Shown: one piece after another, positions 16,900-25,732 of the stretch
How the letters are laid out: each line of letters starts with the position of its first letter
Numbering within the stretch: the first letter of the stretch is position 1
From: Mangrovicoccus ximenensis
GTDB lineage: Bacteria; Pseudomonadota; Alphaproteobacteria; Rhodobacterales; Rhodobacteraceae
Direction: 5' to 3'
Assembly (NCBI RefSeq): GCF_003056725.1
Contig: NZ_QBKZ01000016.1
Span: 62,001 to 126,000, forward strand
Length of the DNA: 64,000 bases
Position numbers and translations under genes: made by a program
The notes under the pieces: model-generated
Databases searched by the model: none
Seen by the model: the letters and a program-made list of their open reading frames with translations, nothing else
Told to the model about the DNA's origin: nothing

Positions 16900-17513
16900 A
16901 CACAGGGCGGACGATCGGGATTTGTTTCCCGGTAGATTGCCAGCGACTCGCCGACGGCCTTGTCGGGATCGCTGCAGAGAAGGGCCGCCAGATTGGCGAC
17001 GCTGCGCCGCGACACCGGCTCCGCCGCATTCGGCAGCGCCTCGCCGGTCCGGGCGATGGCATAGGCGATCTCGTCGGCATCGTTCAGCTAGGCCGGGCAG
17101 AGCAGCGTATGCGCGATCCCGGCCGCTTCGATCAGCTCGGCGGCCCGCTGGTGCGGCGCGAAGCCCGCGCCGAGCTGCATGCCGGGCACGCCGCCATGCA
17201 CGCCGAGCGCGGAGGCGAAGATCAGCCTGCGCAGGCCGGTGCGCCGCATCGCGGCCAGGATCGCGGCGGCCTGGCGATCCACATCGCCGGAGAGATTGGC
17301 ATAGATCAGATCCTGCCCGTCCATGGCCGCTTCCAGCATGATCGGGTCGAGCACGTCGCCTTCATAGACGCGGGTTCCGTCCCCCGCGGTGGCCAGCGCC
17401 CGGGTCGCGTCGCGCAGGAACAGCGACATCTGCACTTGGCCGCCGTCGCGCAGCGCCCGCGCCACATGGCGCGCGACCTGTCCGTTCGCTCCGAGAATCA
17501 ATGCCTTGGTCAT
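16900..17513 (-). pseudogene. Atypical SDR (NAD(P)H-binding) gene with in-frame TAG
   Basis: The gene starts at ATG 17513 with MTKALILGANGQVARHVARA (NAD(P)-binding GxxGxxA). It reads through LIFASALGVHGGVPG to LLCPA, then TAG at 17090-17088 (codon 142). In the same frame it continues LNDADEIAYAIARTGEAL, VSRRSVANLAALLCSDPD and GESLAIYRE, the normal family C-terminus. Relatives have RPAW at this spot, so TGG to TAG is the likely lesion. Apart from the stop the gene looks complete. Read-through or a sequencing error cannot be excluded. Confidence 0.75.
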
Positions 17514-17691
17514 GGCCGAAATTCCTTCTTTCCGGGGTCGTCCCGTCCTGCAGGCGCGCGGGCCGCAGCGTTCGGGCAGGGGGAGACGCGCAGAGTGCCT
17601 CGCATGCGACCATAGAGGGATCAAGAAGCGGAGGAAACCTCCGCTTAACTGCGGGCCGGACACGTTTGCGGGAGCGCCGACGGGCGGCGGG

Positions 17692-18390
17692 TCAGCCGGG
17701 ACTGCCTTCGAAGGCGTGGGGCACGGCCTCGCGGATGGCCGGAAGCTCCTCCAGAACCAGGCGGAGATGCGCGCGCATCAGGGTTTCCGCCGTTGCGGCA
17801 TCGCCGACCTCGACGGCCTCGGCGATGGCTTCGTGCTGGTCGACCAGCGTGCCGACCGGAAAATGCGTGACCGACAGGTGGCGGATGCGGTCCATCTGGC
17901 GGTTGAGCCCTGCCGCCATGTCCCAGGCCTGTCCGCGGCCGACGGCTTCGGCAAGGCTGCGGTGGAACAGGTTGTCGAGCGGCAGGAACTCCGCCGAACT
18001 GCCTGCGCCGAGAGCGCGCTGCCCTGCGATCTGGCGGCGCAGCTCGGCACCCAGCCCGGGCGGCCTGCACTCGGCGCAGAGCCGCACCACATCCGCCTCG
18101 AGCGCCTCGCGCAGGAAGCGGGCATCGAGCAGCCTGTCGAGGCAGATCGGGCGCACGAAGGTGCCGCGCTGCGGCCGGATGTCCAGAAACCCCTCTTCGG
18201 AGAGCTTGATGAAGGCTTCGCGCACGGGCTGCCGCGAGACCCCCATCGCCTTGCCGATCTCGGTTTCCGTCAGCCGGGTTCCGGGCGGCAGCCGGTTGCG
18301 GATGATCGCCTCGCGCAGGATATGCGCCAGCTGGGGCACGACGGCCCGTGCCGGATCAAGGGCGGGTGCACCGAGCGTCAAGGGATCCAT
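17692..18390 (-). CDS. GntR-family (FCD) transcriptional regulator
   Basis: This 232-residue regulator has an N-terminal winged helix (TRLTETEIGKAMGVSRQPV, then LSEEGFLDIRPQRGTFV, residues about 38-80). An all-helical FCD effector domain follows with LREALEADVVRLCAE, DNLFHRSLAEAVGR and DQHEAIAEAVEVGDAATAET, containing the Asp/His residues that bind metal or a small acid in FadR-type proteins. Its target is not obvious; the neighbours are a broken SDR gene and a divergent lipoprotein. ATG 18390 (MDPLTLGAPALDP) is the only start before non-protein sequence. Confidence 0.85.
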   Translation of the reverse strand: MDPLTLGAPALDPARAVVPQLAHILREAIIRNRLPPGTRLTETEIGKAMGVSRQPVREAFIKLSEEGFLDIRPQRGTFVRPICLDRLLDARFLREALEADVVRLCAECRPPGLGAELRRQIAGQRALGAGSSAEFLPLDNLFHRSLAEAVGRGQAWDMAAGLNRQMDRIRHLSVTHFPVGTLVDQHEAIAEAVEVGDAATAETLMRAHLRLVLEELPAIREAVPHAFEGSPG

Positions 18391-18544
18391 GTGCAACTCT
18401 CCTTCCGGTACCTGCGGGTTGCGGGGCCGCCATGGCCGGAACGCTGCCCGAAACTTGATCGCGCTGCGGGTTTTTCCGCGTGCGGCAGGGCGCTTCATCT
18501 GGCACAAGCAGCACATGACCGCAACCCGGAACGAAAGGACCCCC

Positions 18545-18790
18545 ATGACCCCCATCCTGAGGAGCCTGACCGCCGGTCTTCTTCTGGTCCTGGCCGCCGG
18601 CTGCGGCGGTCCGCCTGCGTCTCCGGTTCCGACCGGCCCGGTCTCGGCGTCCAACCTGTCCGGAATCCTCGGCATGTCCTACAGCCCGGCCATCGACCAG
18701 GTCCGGGCGCTCGGCTACCGGCAGGTGCGCAGCCGCGGGGCGACGAGCTATTGGCAGGAGCCGCGCAGCGGCCGCTGCACCCGCATCGGC
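18545..18790 (+). pseudogene. Small lipoprotein, probably truncated
   Basis: ATG 18545 begins MTPILRSLTAGLLLVLAAGC, a lipoprotein signal with a LAAGC lipobox. The mature part, ALGYRQVRSRGATSYWQEP then SGRCTRI, resembles short alphaproteobacterial lipoproteins with a Y-W-x(n)-C-T-R-I end. Those usually have a few dozen more residues, whereas here Arg/Pro-rich sequence begins after CTRIGRA. Function unknown. Confidence 0.5.
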
Positions 18791-18794
18791 AGGG

Positions 18795-19400
18795 CGCGCG
18801 GCCGGCGTGACCCGCCCGGCGGCGCGCAGCGGGCGGCGTCTCCTTGTTTTGGGCCGGGATCGGCATGGGAGCTGGACCGCGCGCCCTGCATCAGCTCGCA
18901 TCCCCGGCGGATCGGGAGTCCCCGGGACGGACAGTCCCGGATATTGGCCCGTTTCCCGGCGAGCGTCCGGAGCGCCTGGCGCCCGGAACGCCGCTCGAGC
19001 GCGGCAGTCCGGGCTTCGCATTCGGCCATCGTTCCCGAACCAATGGCGAACAAGGCCCCGCTCCCCGTCGCGCGCGCCGGCTCCGGCCTGTCCGCTCCGG
19101 ACACGGATCAGGTTGCGCGACAGGTCGTGGCGGCGGCCGGGCGCTTGAATTCAGTGCCATGGCTCCAACGGCGTCTGGGCATGGGCCTCCTCCTCTGAAA
19201 GCCCGCAGGGGATCAATTCAACCGGCCCTCCTGGCCCACCCGCAGGAGCGCGCTCCACTCGCCTGTCAACCAGCAACCCCATGGAACGCCCCGAAGAGCA
19301 CAGCCCATCGCGGCATCGGAACCGGGTCCGGCAGCGCCCTCGCGGCCAGCACGGCCCCCAAGGCCAGGCGGGCGGCCCGGCTGTGACAGCGCCAGATACG
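18795..19400. other. No gene recognised (0.6 kb)
   Basis: No frame on either strand looks coding, and no RNA gene or repeat was seen. The region separates the lipoprotein remnant from the terminator of the D-amino-acid operon. Confidence 0.45.
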
Positions 19401-19404
19401 GAAA

Positions 19405-19432
19405 CGGCGGCAGGGAGTTCACCCTGCCGCCG
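19405..19432 (-). terminator. Terminator hairpin after the D-amino-acid operon
   Basis: CGGCGGCAGGG and CCCTGCCGCCG form a perfect 11-bp stem around a 6-base loop, 37 bp past the D-amino-acid transaminase stop. On the minus strand a short T-run (GTTTCC) follows. Confidence 0.6.
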
Positions 19433-19469
19433 CCGGAACCGGAAGCCCGCATTGCGGGCGGAGCCGGGC

Positions 19470-20324
19470 TCAGGAGGCCAGCTTCGCGCTTTCCTCGATG
19501 TAGATTTCGCGCAGGCGCTTCGCGACCGGGCCCGGCTTGCCGCCGCCGATCTCGGCGCCGTCGATCTTCACCACCGGCATGACGAAGGTCGTGGCCGAGG
19601 TGATGAAGGCTTCTGCCGCGTCCTTGGCCTCTTCGATGGTGAAGGGGCGTTCCTCGACCTGCATCTGCGCTTCCTTGGCCATCTTCAGGACGGCGGCGCG
19701 GGTGATGCCGTGCAGGATGTCGCTCGACAGCTGGCGGGTTACGATCCGGCCGTCCTTGGTGACGATATAGGCGTTGTTCGATGTGCCCTCGGTGACGAAG
19801 CCGTCCTCGACCAGCCAAGCGTCGTCGAAGCCGGCCTTCTTGGCCGCGGTCTTGGCCATCGACGGATAGAGAAGCTGCACCGTCTTGATGTCGCGGCGCG
19901 CCCAGCGCTGGTCGTCGGTGACGCCGACCGACATGCCGGTCTCGGCCTTGGGCGACTCGACGAGGTTCATGTGCATGCCGAAGAGCACGACGGTGGGCTT
20001 CAGCCCCTCGGGCATCAGGAAGTCGCGGTCGGCGACGCCGCGGGTGATCTGCAGGTAGACGCCGCCTTCGACGATGGCGTTCTTCTCGACCAGTTCCTTG
20101 TGGACACCGAGCAGCTCTTCGGCGGACATCGGCATCTCGATGCCGAGCTCGCCCAGCGAGCGCTCCAGCCGCCGCACATGGCCGTCGAAATCGATCAGCC
20201 GGCCGCCGAGAACCGAGGTCACCTCGTAGACGCCGTCGCCCATCAGGAAGGCGCGGTCGAAGATCGAGACCTTCGCCTCTTCCGCGGGCAGGAATTCTCC
20301 GTTCAGGTAAACGATGCGGGTCAT
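19470..20324 (-). CDS. dat: D-amino-acid transaminase
   Basis: This 284-residue fold-type IV PLP enzyme interconverts D-alanine plus 2-oxoglutarate with pyruvate plus D-glutamate. It starts MTRIVYLNGEFLPAEEAKVS. The early motif SIFDRAFLMGDGVYEVTSV, the PLP-Lys region KTVQLLYPSMAKTAAKKAG (Lys near 145), the DGFVTEGTSNNAYIV motif and the SATTFVMPVVKIDG end are all present. It lies 16 bp downstream of dgcA in the same direction, forming a D-glutamate/D-alanine operon with dgcN. A strong hairpin follows. Confidence 0.88.
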   Translation of the reverse strand: MTRIVYLNGEFLPAEEAKVSIFDRAFLMGDGVYEVTSVLGGRLIDFDGHVRRLERSLGELGIEMPMSAEELLGVHKELVEKNAIVEGGVYLQITRGVADRDFLMPEGLKPTVVLFGMHMNLVESPKAETGMSVGVTDDQRWARRDIKTVQLLYPSMAKTAAKKAGFDDAWLVEDGFVTEGTSNNAYIVTKDGRIVTRQLSSDILHGITRAAVLKMAKEAQMQVEERPFTIEEAKDAAEAFITSATTFVMPVVKIDGAEIGGGKPGPVAKRLREIYIEESAKLAS

Positions 20325-20340
20325 GGATGGGTCCTCTCGG

Positions 20341-21311
20341 TCAGCCCCAGAGACCGGGCTCTGGCGGATGGATGCCGTCCCCGTCATAGAGGATCGGCGT
20401 GTCGCGGTCTTCGGCCAGCAGGAGCGGCGCGTCAAGATCGGTCACGCGGGCGCCCTGCGCCAGCAGCACGCCCGGCGCCATCGCGAGCGACGAACCGACC
20501 ATGCAGCCGACCATGATGCCGTAGCCTTCGGCCATCGCGGCCTGCTTCAGCTTCAGCGCCTCGGTCAGGCCGCCGGTCTTGTCGAGCTTGATGTTGATGA
20601 CGTCGTATTTGCCCTTCAGCTTGTGGAGCGAGGCACGGTCATGGGCGCTCTCGTCGGCGCAGACCGGCACCGGGCGGTCGAGCCCGATCAGGGCGTCGTC
20701 CTCGCCTGCGGGCAGCGGCTGCTCGACCAGCGTGACGCCGAGCCGGGTCAGATGCGGCGCGAGATCGGCATAGACCTCCGCGCTCCAGCCCTCGTTGGCG
20801 TCGACGATGATCTCGGACCCGGGCGCGCCCGCGCGGACGGCTTCGAGCCGCGGCATGTCGTCGGGCGTGCCGAGCTTGATCTTCAGCAGCGGCCGGAAGG
20901 CGTTCTTCGCGGCATTGGCCCGCATCGCCTCCGGCTCGTCGAGCCCGAGCGTATAGGCCGTGATCACCGGTCCCGGCGCGGGCAGCCCGGCCAGGTCCCA
21001 GGCACGGACACCGGTCCGCTTGGCTTCGAGATCCCAGAAGGCGCAGTCGACGGCATTGCGCGCGGCGCCCGCGGGCAGCAGCTCCTGCAGGCTCTCGCGG
21101 GTCACGTCCGGGGCAGGCCGCGGATCAGCCCCGCGACGCTGTCGAGCGACTCGCCGTAGCGGGCATAGGGCACGCATTCGCCGCGCCCGGCATGGGGGCC
21201 GTCCCGCAGCGTGACGGTGATCACCTGCGCCTCGGTCTTCGCCCCCCGCGAGATGCGGAAGGCCTGGGCAAGGCGGAAGCTCTCGGCCTGCACCTCGATC
21301 TTGAGCGTCAT
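20341..21311 (-). pseudogene. dgcA: DgcA-type dipeptide/N-acetyl-Glu epimerase, frameshifted
   Basis: The gene starts at ATG 21311 (MTLKIEVQAESFRLAQAF). After about 65 residues, at SVAGLIRGLP, it must shift frame to continue with PDVTRESLQELLPAG. One missing C in the C-run (GGGG at 21110-21113 on the plus strand) explains it. The rest is an intact enolase-superfamily barrel: LLKIKLG (catalytic Lys), IIVDANEGWS, LVEQPLP, CADESAHD and VINIKLDKTGGL. In the described DgcN/DgcA route this enzyme epimerises N-acetyl-D-glutamate. The homopolymer site makes a sequencing error quite possible. Confidence 0.8.
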
Positions 21312-21373
21312 GGCATGTCCTCTCGCGCTGACGCGCGCCGGGCCTGACCCGGCGCCTCCTGGTGGTCGGGTGG

Positions 21374-21411
21374 GGCCCCGGGTCAAGCCCGGGGCGGGAC
21401 AGGGCTCAGAG
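21374..21411. repeat. Hairpin repeat overlapping a stop codon (copy 2)
   Basis: GCCCCGGG-TCAAG-CCCGGGGC forms an 8-bp stem, followed by GGGACAGGGCTCAGAG, in which TCA is the dgcN stop. Layout and downstream sequence match the copy at 15471-15507. Inside the operon it could stabilise the dgcN message or reduce dgcA expression. Confidence 0.6.
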
Positions 21412-22407
21412 GCCCGCGAGCGCGTCGACCAGACGGCCCGCGCCCTGGCGGAACGGGTCGACTGCCGGCAGGCCCATCTTGGCTTCCAGCTCCGCCAGAT
21501 AGGCATCGCCCTCTTCCGGCGTCATGCCCGAGGTGTTCACCGAGATGCCCACCACCTTGCAGGCCGGGTTCGCGACCTGCGCCAGCTGCAGCGCGACATC
21601 GCGCAGGGCCTCCAGCGAGGGAAGCTGGTAGTCCGGCAGGCCGCGCATGTGCGGGCGGGTCGGCTCGTGGCACAGCACCAGCGCATCCGGCTGGCCGCCA
21701 TGGACCAGCGCCAGCGTCACGCCGGAATAGGAGACGTGGAACAGGCTGCCCTGCCCCTCGATCAGGTCCCAGTGCTCCGGATCGTTGTCCGGCGTCAGCG
21801 CCTCGATCGAGCCCGCCATGAAATCGGCGACCACCGCATCGAGCGGCACGCCGCCGCCGGTGATCAGGATGCCGGTCTGGCCGGTCGCCCGGAAGGTCGC
21901 GTCCATGCCGCGCGCGCTCATTTCCTTTTCCATGGCCAGCGCGGTGTACATCTTGCCGACCGAACAGTCGGTGCCGACGGCCAGGCAGCGCTTGCCCGGG
22001 CGCTTCACGCCGTTGGCGATCGGATAGGGCCGGTCGGGCAGGCGCACGTCATAGAGCCGGGTCCCGGCCCGCGCCGCCGCATCGACCAGCGGCTGCTGGT
22101 CGCGCAGCAGCGTGTGCAGCCCCGAGGCGATGTCGAAGCCCTTTTCCAGCGCCTCGACCAGAATCGCCATCCAGCTGTCGGAAATCACGCCGCCGCGATT
22201 CGCCACGCCGATCACCAGCGTCTTGGCGCCGGCCGCCTTGGCCTCGTCCAGCGTCATGTCGGGGATCTTCATGTCGGCATTGCAGCCGGCCAGGCGCAGC
22301 TGGCCCACCGCGAAATCCGGCCGCCAGTCGCGGATCCCCTGGGCCACCTTCGCAGCCAGCGGGTCGGGGGCATCGCCGAGGAAAAGCAGATAGGGGTGCT
22401 GGATCAT
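21406..22407 (-). CDS. dgcN: DgcN, DUF1611-family D-glutamate N-acetyltransferase
   Basis: This 333-residue protein is predicted to acetylate D-glutamate as the first step of the DgcN/DgcA catabolic route. Conserved features are the start MIQHPYLLFLGDAPDPLAAK, the GVANRGG motif, the P-loop-like AVGTDCSVGKMYTALAME near residue 150, GQTGILITGGGVPLDAVVAD, and LIEGQGSLFHVSYSGVTLAL with LCHEPTRP. Tandem ATGs at 22410/22407 follow GGAG; 22407 gives better spacing. The next gene is dgcA, 94 bp away, with a hairpin repeat between. Confidence 0.85.
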   Translation of the reverse strand: MIQHPYLLFLGDAPDPLAAKVAQGIRDWRPDFAVGQLRLAGCNADMKIPDMTLDEAKAAGAKTLVIGVANRGGVISDSWMAILVEALEKGFDIASGLHTLLRDQQPLVDAAARAGTRLYDVRLPDRPYPIANGVKRPGKRCLAVGTDCSVGKMYTALAMEKEMSARGMDATFRATGQTGILITGGGVPLDAVVADFMAGSIEALTPDNDPEHWDLIEGQGSLFHVSYSGVTLALVHGGQPDALVLCHEPTRPHMRGLPDYQLPSLEALRDVALQLAQVANPACKVVGISVNTSGMTPEEGDAYLAELEAKMGLPAVDPFRQGAGRLVDALAGL

Positions 22408-22550
22408 CATTCGCTCCGTCATTCGCATTCGCGGCGATCATGCGCCGCCTTCCGTCCGTTTCAACATGAACCCTGCACTGGCCCGATGAAACCGCCCATA
22501 TGGACCTATCCGCAGGAGAATCTGCCGTTTTTCCGGCAGGGCCTGGCATC

Positions 22551-22590
22551 TTTCGCTGCAGCTGCGACACCTTGCGCCGCAGCTGCGAAA
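22551..22590. promoter_or_regulatory. 40-bp inverted repeat upstream of mcl1
   Basis: TTTCGC at 22551 and GCGAAA at 22585 are the ends of an imperfect inverted repeat (inner arms GCAGCTGCG and CGCAGCTGC) lying 78-117 bp before mcl1 and 143 bp or more from the divergent dgcN start. It is a candidate operator for either gene. A smaller CTGCCG/CGGCAG hairpin lies at 22522-22539. Confidence 0.45.
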
Positions 22591-22667
22591 TTCCCGCTTG
22601 CAGACAGTCGCGCAAGGATATAACCAGCGGTGGACAAGATGAGCAATAAAATGACCGAGAGGCCCGA

Positions 22668-23627
22668 ATGAGTTTCCGCATCCAGCCCGCGGCCCCTGCC
22701 CGTCCCAACCGCTGCCAGCTTTTCGGCCCGGGCTCCCGCCCGGCCATCTTCGAGAAGATGGCAGGATCGGCCGCCGATGTCATCAATCTCGACCTCGAGG
22801 ACTCGGTCGCACCCGACGACAAGGCCGAAGCCCGCAAGAACATCATCCAGGCGATCGGCGACATCGACTGGGGCAAGAAGACCCTGTCGGTGCGGATCAA
22901 CGGGCTCGACACGCCCTACTGGTACCGCGACGTGGTCGATCTGCTGGAGCAGGCCTCGGACCGGATCGACCAGATCATGATCCCGAAGGTCGGCTGCGCG
23001 GGCGACATCTATGCCGTCGATGCGCTGGTCACCGCGGTGGAGCGCGCCAAGGGCCGCACGAAGCCGATCAAGTTCGAGGTGATCATCGAATCCGCGGCGG
23101 GCATCGCCCATGTCGAGGAGATCGCCGCCGCCTCGCCCCGCATGGAGGCGATGAGCCTCGGCGCCGCCGATTTCGCGGCCTCGATGGGGATGCAGACCAC
23201 CGGCATCGGCGGGACGCAGGAAAACTACTACATGATCCGCGAGGGCGCGAAGCACTGGTCGGATCCGTGGCACTGGGCGCAGGCCGCCATTGTCGCCGCC
23301 TGCCGCACCCATGGCGTGCTGCCGGTCGACGGGCCGTTCGGCGATTTCTCGGATGACGAAGGCTATCGCGCGCAGGCGCGCCGCTCGGCGACGCTGGGCA
23401 TGGTCGGAAAATGGGCGATCCACCCCAAGCAGATCGCCATCGCCAACGAGGTCTTCACCCCCTCCGAGGAAGCCGTGGCCGAGGCACGCGAGATTCTCGC
23501 CGCCATGGAGAAGGCCAAGGCCGAAGGCGCCGGGGCCACCGTCTACAAAGGCCGCCTGGTCGACATCGCGTCGATCAAGCAGGCCGAAGTCATCGTGGCG
23601 CAAGCCGAGCTGATTGCAAGCAGCTGA
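22668..23627 (+). CDS. mcl1: L-malyl-CoA/beta-methylmalyl-CoA lyase
   Basis: This 319-residue CitE-like lyase cleaves beta-methylmalyl-CoA and L-malyl-CoA in the ethylmalonyl-CoA pathway used for acetyl-CoA assimilation. It is very like Rhodobacter Mcl1. Signatures are NRCQLFGPGSRPAIFEKM at the N-terminus, the metal/CoA motif VINLDLEDSVAPDDKAEA near 38, KFEVIIESAAGIAHVEEI near 136, GAADFAASMGMQTTGIGG and the HPKQIAIANEVFTPS end. The stop is followed within 11 bp by a strong terminator, so it is probably monocistronic. Confidence 0.95.
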   Translation: MSFRIQPAAPARPNRCQLFGPGSRPAIFEKMAGSAADVINLDLEDSVAPDDKAEARKNIIQAIGDIDWGKKTLSVRINGLDTPYWYRDVVDLLEQASDRIDQIMIPKVGCAGDIYAVDALVTAVERAKGRTKPIKFEVIIESAAGIAHVEEIAAASPRMEAMSLGAADFAASMGMQTTGIGGTQENYYMIREGAKHWSDPWHWAQAAIVAACRTHGVLPVDGPFGDFSDDEGYRAQARRSATLGMVGKWAIHPKQIAIANEVFTPSEEAVAEAREILAAMEKAKAEGAGATVYKGRLVDIASIKQAEVIVAQAELIASS

Positions 23628-23637
23628 GCCAGCGCCC

Positions 23638-23678
23638 GGGCCGCGCGGCGTTGGGAGGCAACGCGCGGCCCCATTTTC
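23638..23678 (+). terminator. Rho-independent-like terminator after mcl1
   Basis: GGGCCGCGCG pairs with CGCGCGGCCC (ending 23672), extended by GTT/AAC, and is followed by CATTTTCCC. It lies 11 bp past the mcl1 stop. Confidence 0.65.
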
Positions 23679-23679
23679 C

Positions 23680-24215
23680 CGGATCAGTGCCTGCGCGACT
23701 GACACCCTCCCGCGGCGCTGCCAGCCTTTCGGCGAACGGACATCGCCCGCAGAGGACAGCACGGAGAGCGGTCCGGCCTGCCGGCGCATCAAGCTGGCCC
23801 TCGACTACGTGCCGGTCCGGGCGCTGCCGGCAGCCGCCCTCGCCGCCCAGCGGATACGCCACCCCGGCCGCATCGCGGCGCTGGCGCGCCATGTCGGCAG
23901 CGTGAAGATCGGCCAGATGGAGATGAAGCTGCGCCAGGTCGAGACGGAGCTGCGCGAGACCGGACGGCAGCTCTCCGAAGCGAAGACCGAGAATGCCCGG
24001 CTCGCGGTGCTCTACACCCGCTTCGATCCGCATGCGCCGGTCCCCAAACTGCAAACGACCCGACAGGCCCTGGCCGAAACGGCCCGGACGCTCGGCGATT
24101 TTTCTCCCGCCCCCGAAGGCCTGCAGCCCGGCACAAGTGCCGAGGACGCCCATGCCGCCGCCGCCATGCGGCGGGTCGGCGCGACCCGGCCTGCCTCGGC
24201 GCGCTGATCGCCGCG
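23680..24215. other. Possible coiled-coil gene remnant in a spacer
   Basis: On the plus strand about 50 codons around 23905-24045 read VGSVKIGQMEMKLRQVETEL and ETGRQLSEAKTENARLAVLY, a protein-like coiled-coil segment. It has no convincing start and is flanked by non-protein sequence. No family recognised; a decayed fragment is the best guess. Confidence 0.3.
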
Positions 24216-24219
24216 ATCG

Positions 24220-24530
24220 ACCCGGCGCAGCGCATCGGCCGCCCCGGCGTGATCGCCATGGCCGTGGGTCAGCACGATGGCCCGGAGGCCGCCCGGCGCC
24301 GCCCGCAGGATCGCCTGGACATGCCCGGCATCGTCGGGGCCGGGATCGATCGCCAGGGTGCCCTCCGCCGTCCCGACCAGATAGGAATTCGTCCCGTGAT
24401 AGGTCATCACGCCCGGATTGGGCGCTACGATGCGCAGGACGCCGTCGGCCACCGGAACCGCCCTGCCGTAATCCGGCACCGGCTCCTGCAGGAAGTCGGC
24501 CGACCGGCTCTTCTTGACGAGGTCATGCAT
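24220..24530 (-). pseudogene. MBL-fold metallohydrolase, N-terminal fragment
   Basis: ATG 24530 (MHDLVKKSRSADFLQEPVPD) begins 3 bp after the LysR stop, as in an operon. About 100 residues match LACTB2/ribonuclease-type MBL proteins: NPGVMTYHGTNSYLVGT, LAIDPGPDDAGHVQAI and the zinc motif IVLTHGHGDHAGAADAL. The sequence then degenerates near 24220. Relatives have about 300 residues, so most metal ligands are lost. Confidence 0.7.
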
Positions 24531-24532
24531 GT

Positions 24533-25462
24533 CTACGGCGCTCCCGTCCCGTCCCGTGCCTCCGCCGCCGCGGCGCCGAGACCGCGCAGGACGGAAATGA
24601 AATTGCCGAGGATCGCCTCCGGCGGGCCGGAGGGCCAAACCAGGCGCAGCTCGGTCCGGAAGGTGTCCTGGCGCAGCCGGGCAACGCGGATGTCGCCGGG
24701 AAACTGCAGTTGCGACGAGGTGACGATCAGCCCGACGCCCATGCCAACCGAGATCAGGTTGATCTGGGTCGAGATGTTGGAGACCTGCTGGACGATTTTC
24801 GGCGTGAACGGGAAGAACGGGTTCACCAGCGAGCGCCCGACGACGATGAAGCCCTCGCCGCTCAGCTCGCCGATGTCGAGCTCCTCCCGTCCGGCCAGCG
24901 GATGGTCGACCGGAAGCGCGACGCCGATGTGCCCGGCATCGAGCACCAGCGAATTGAGGTCGCCGATGCTGCCGCTCTCGGGCAGCGACATCGTCCGCCT
25001 GCCCTCCTCGCGGGCGACATAGACGAAGCCCGCATCGAGCCGTCCGAGGCGGATCTCATCGAGCTGGAGGCTGCTGGCCTGCTCCTTCAGGACGAGATCG
25101 GTCTCGGGATAGAGCACGCCCATCTTCTTGACGCCTTCGCGGAACACCGGATGGCGCAGCCCGAGCGAGCCGTATCCGATCCTGAGGAGGCCGGCCTTGC
25201 CCTCGCCGACTCGCCGGGTCGTCTGGGTCGCGGTCTCGACATCCTGGAGGATCGCCAGAGCATGTTTCAGGAAGGTCTCGCCCGCGGCGGTCAGCTGCAC
25301 CTTGTGCGCCTCGCGCCGGAACAGCTTCACGCCCAGCTCCATCTCGAGATCCGCCACGGTCTGCGAGACCGCAGGGCGCGTCACCGCGAGGATCTCCGCG
25401 GCCCGGCCGAAATGCAGCGCCCCGGCGGCGGCGGCGAAATATCTGATATGGCGCAATTCCAA
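24533..25462 (-). CDS. LysR-family transcriptional regulator
   Basis: This 309-residue regulator has an N-terminal HTH (FGRAAEILAVTRPAVSQTVA, residues about 19-38), then LEMELGVKLFRREAHKVQLT, and a periplasmic-binding-like effector domain with IRLGRLDAGFVYV and SVGMGVGLIVTSSQLQ. The likely start is TTG 25462 (LELRHIRYFAAAAGALHF), because GGAGGGG lies 9-15 bp upstream and no ATG fits. It sits 270 bp downstream of an ABC permease on the same strand and may regulate that importer or the MBL hydrolase that follows. Confidence 0.85.
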   Translation of the reverse strand: MELRHIRYFAAAAGALHFGRAAEILAVTRPAVSQTVADLEMELGVKLFRREAHKVQLTAAGETFLKHALAILQDVETATQTTRRVGEGKAGLLRIGYGSLGLRHPVFREGVKKMGVLYPETDLVLKEQASSLQLDEIRLGRLDAGFVYVAREEGRRTMSLPESGSIGDLNSLVLDAGHIGVALPVDHPLAGREELDIGELSGEGFIVVGRSLVNPFFPFTPKIVQQVSNISTQINLISVGMGVGLIVTSSQLQFPGDIRVARLRQDTFRTELRLVWPSGPPEAILGNFISVLRGLGAAAAEARDGTGAP

Positions 25463-25732
25463 CGCAGTTCCCCTCCGCTGCCCTTCAGCCGCTTGCCAAC
25501 CTGCCGCGGCGCGGCAGCGTCCCGCCCGGGGCCGCGGCAGGCCCGGCGGCAGTTCCCGCCGGACAGGCCCTTTCCCAGCGTCCCGCCCATGCCTTCCGCC
25601 GGAACATCCGCGACATGGCGCGGGATCCGGCTTGCGGCGGCCTTGTTGCCCCGTGCCACGCAAATTCCGCGCCAGCCGGAGCCGTCCGGCAGGAGACCCG
25701 GCCTGTCCGCGCCGGGTCCCTTGCCACGCGGG

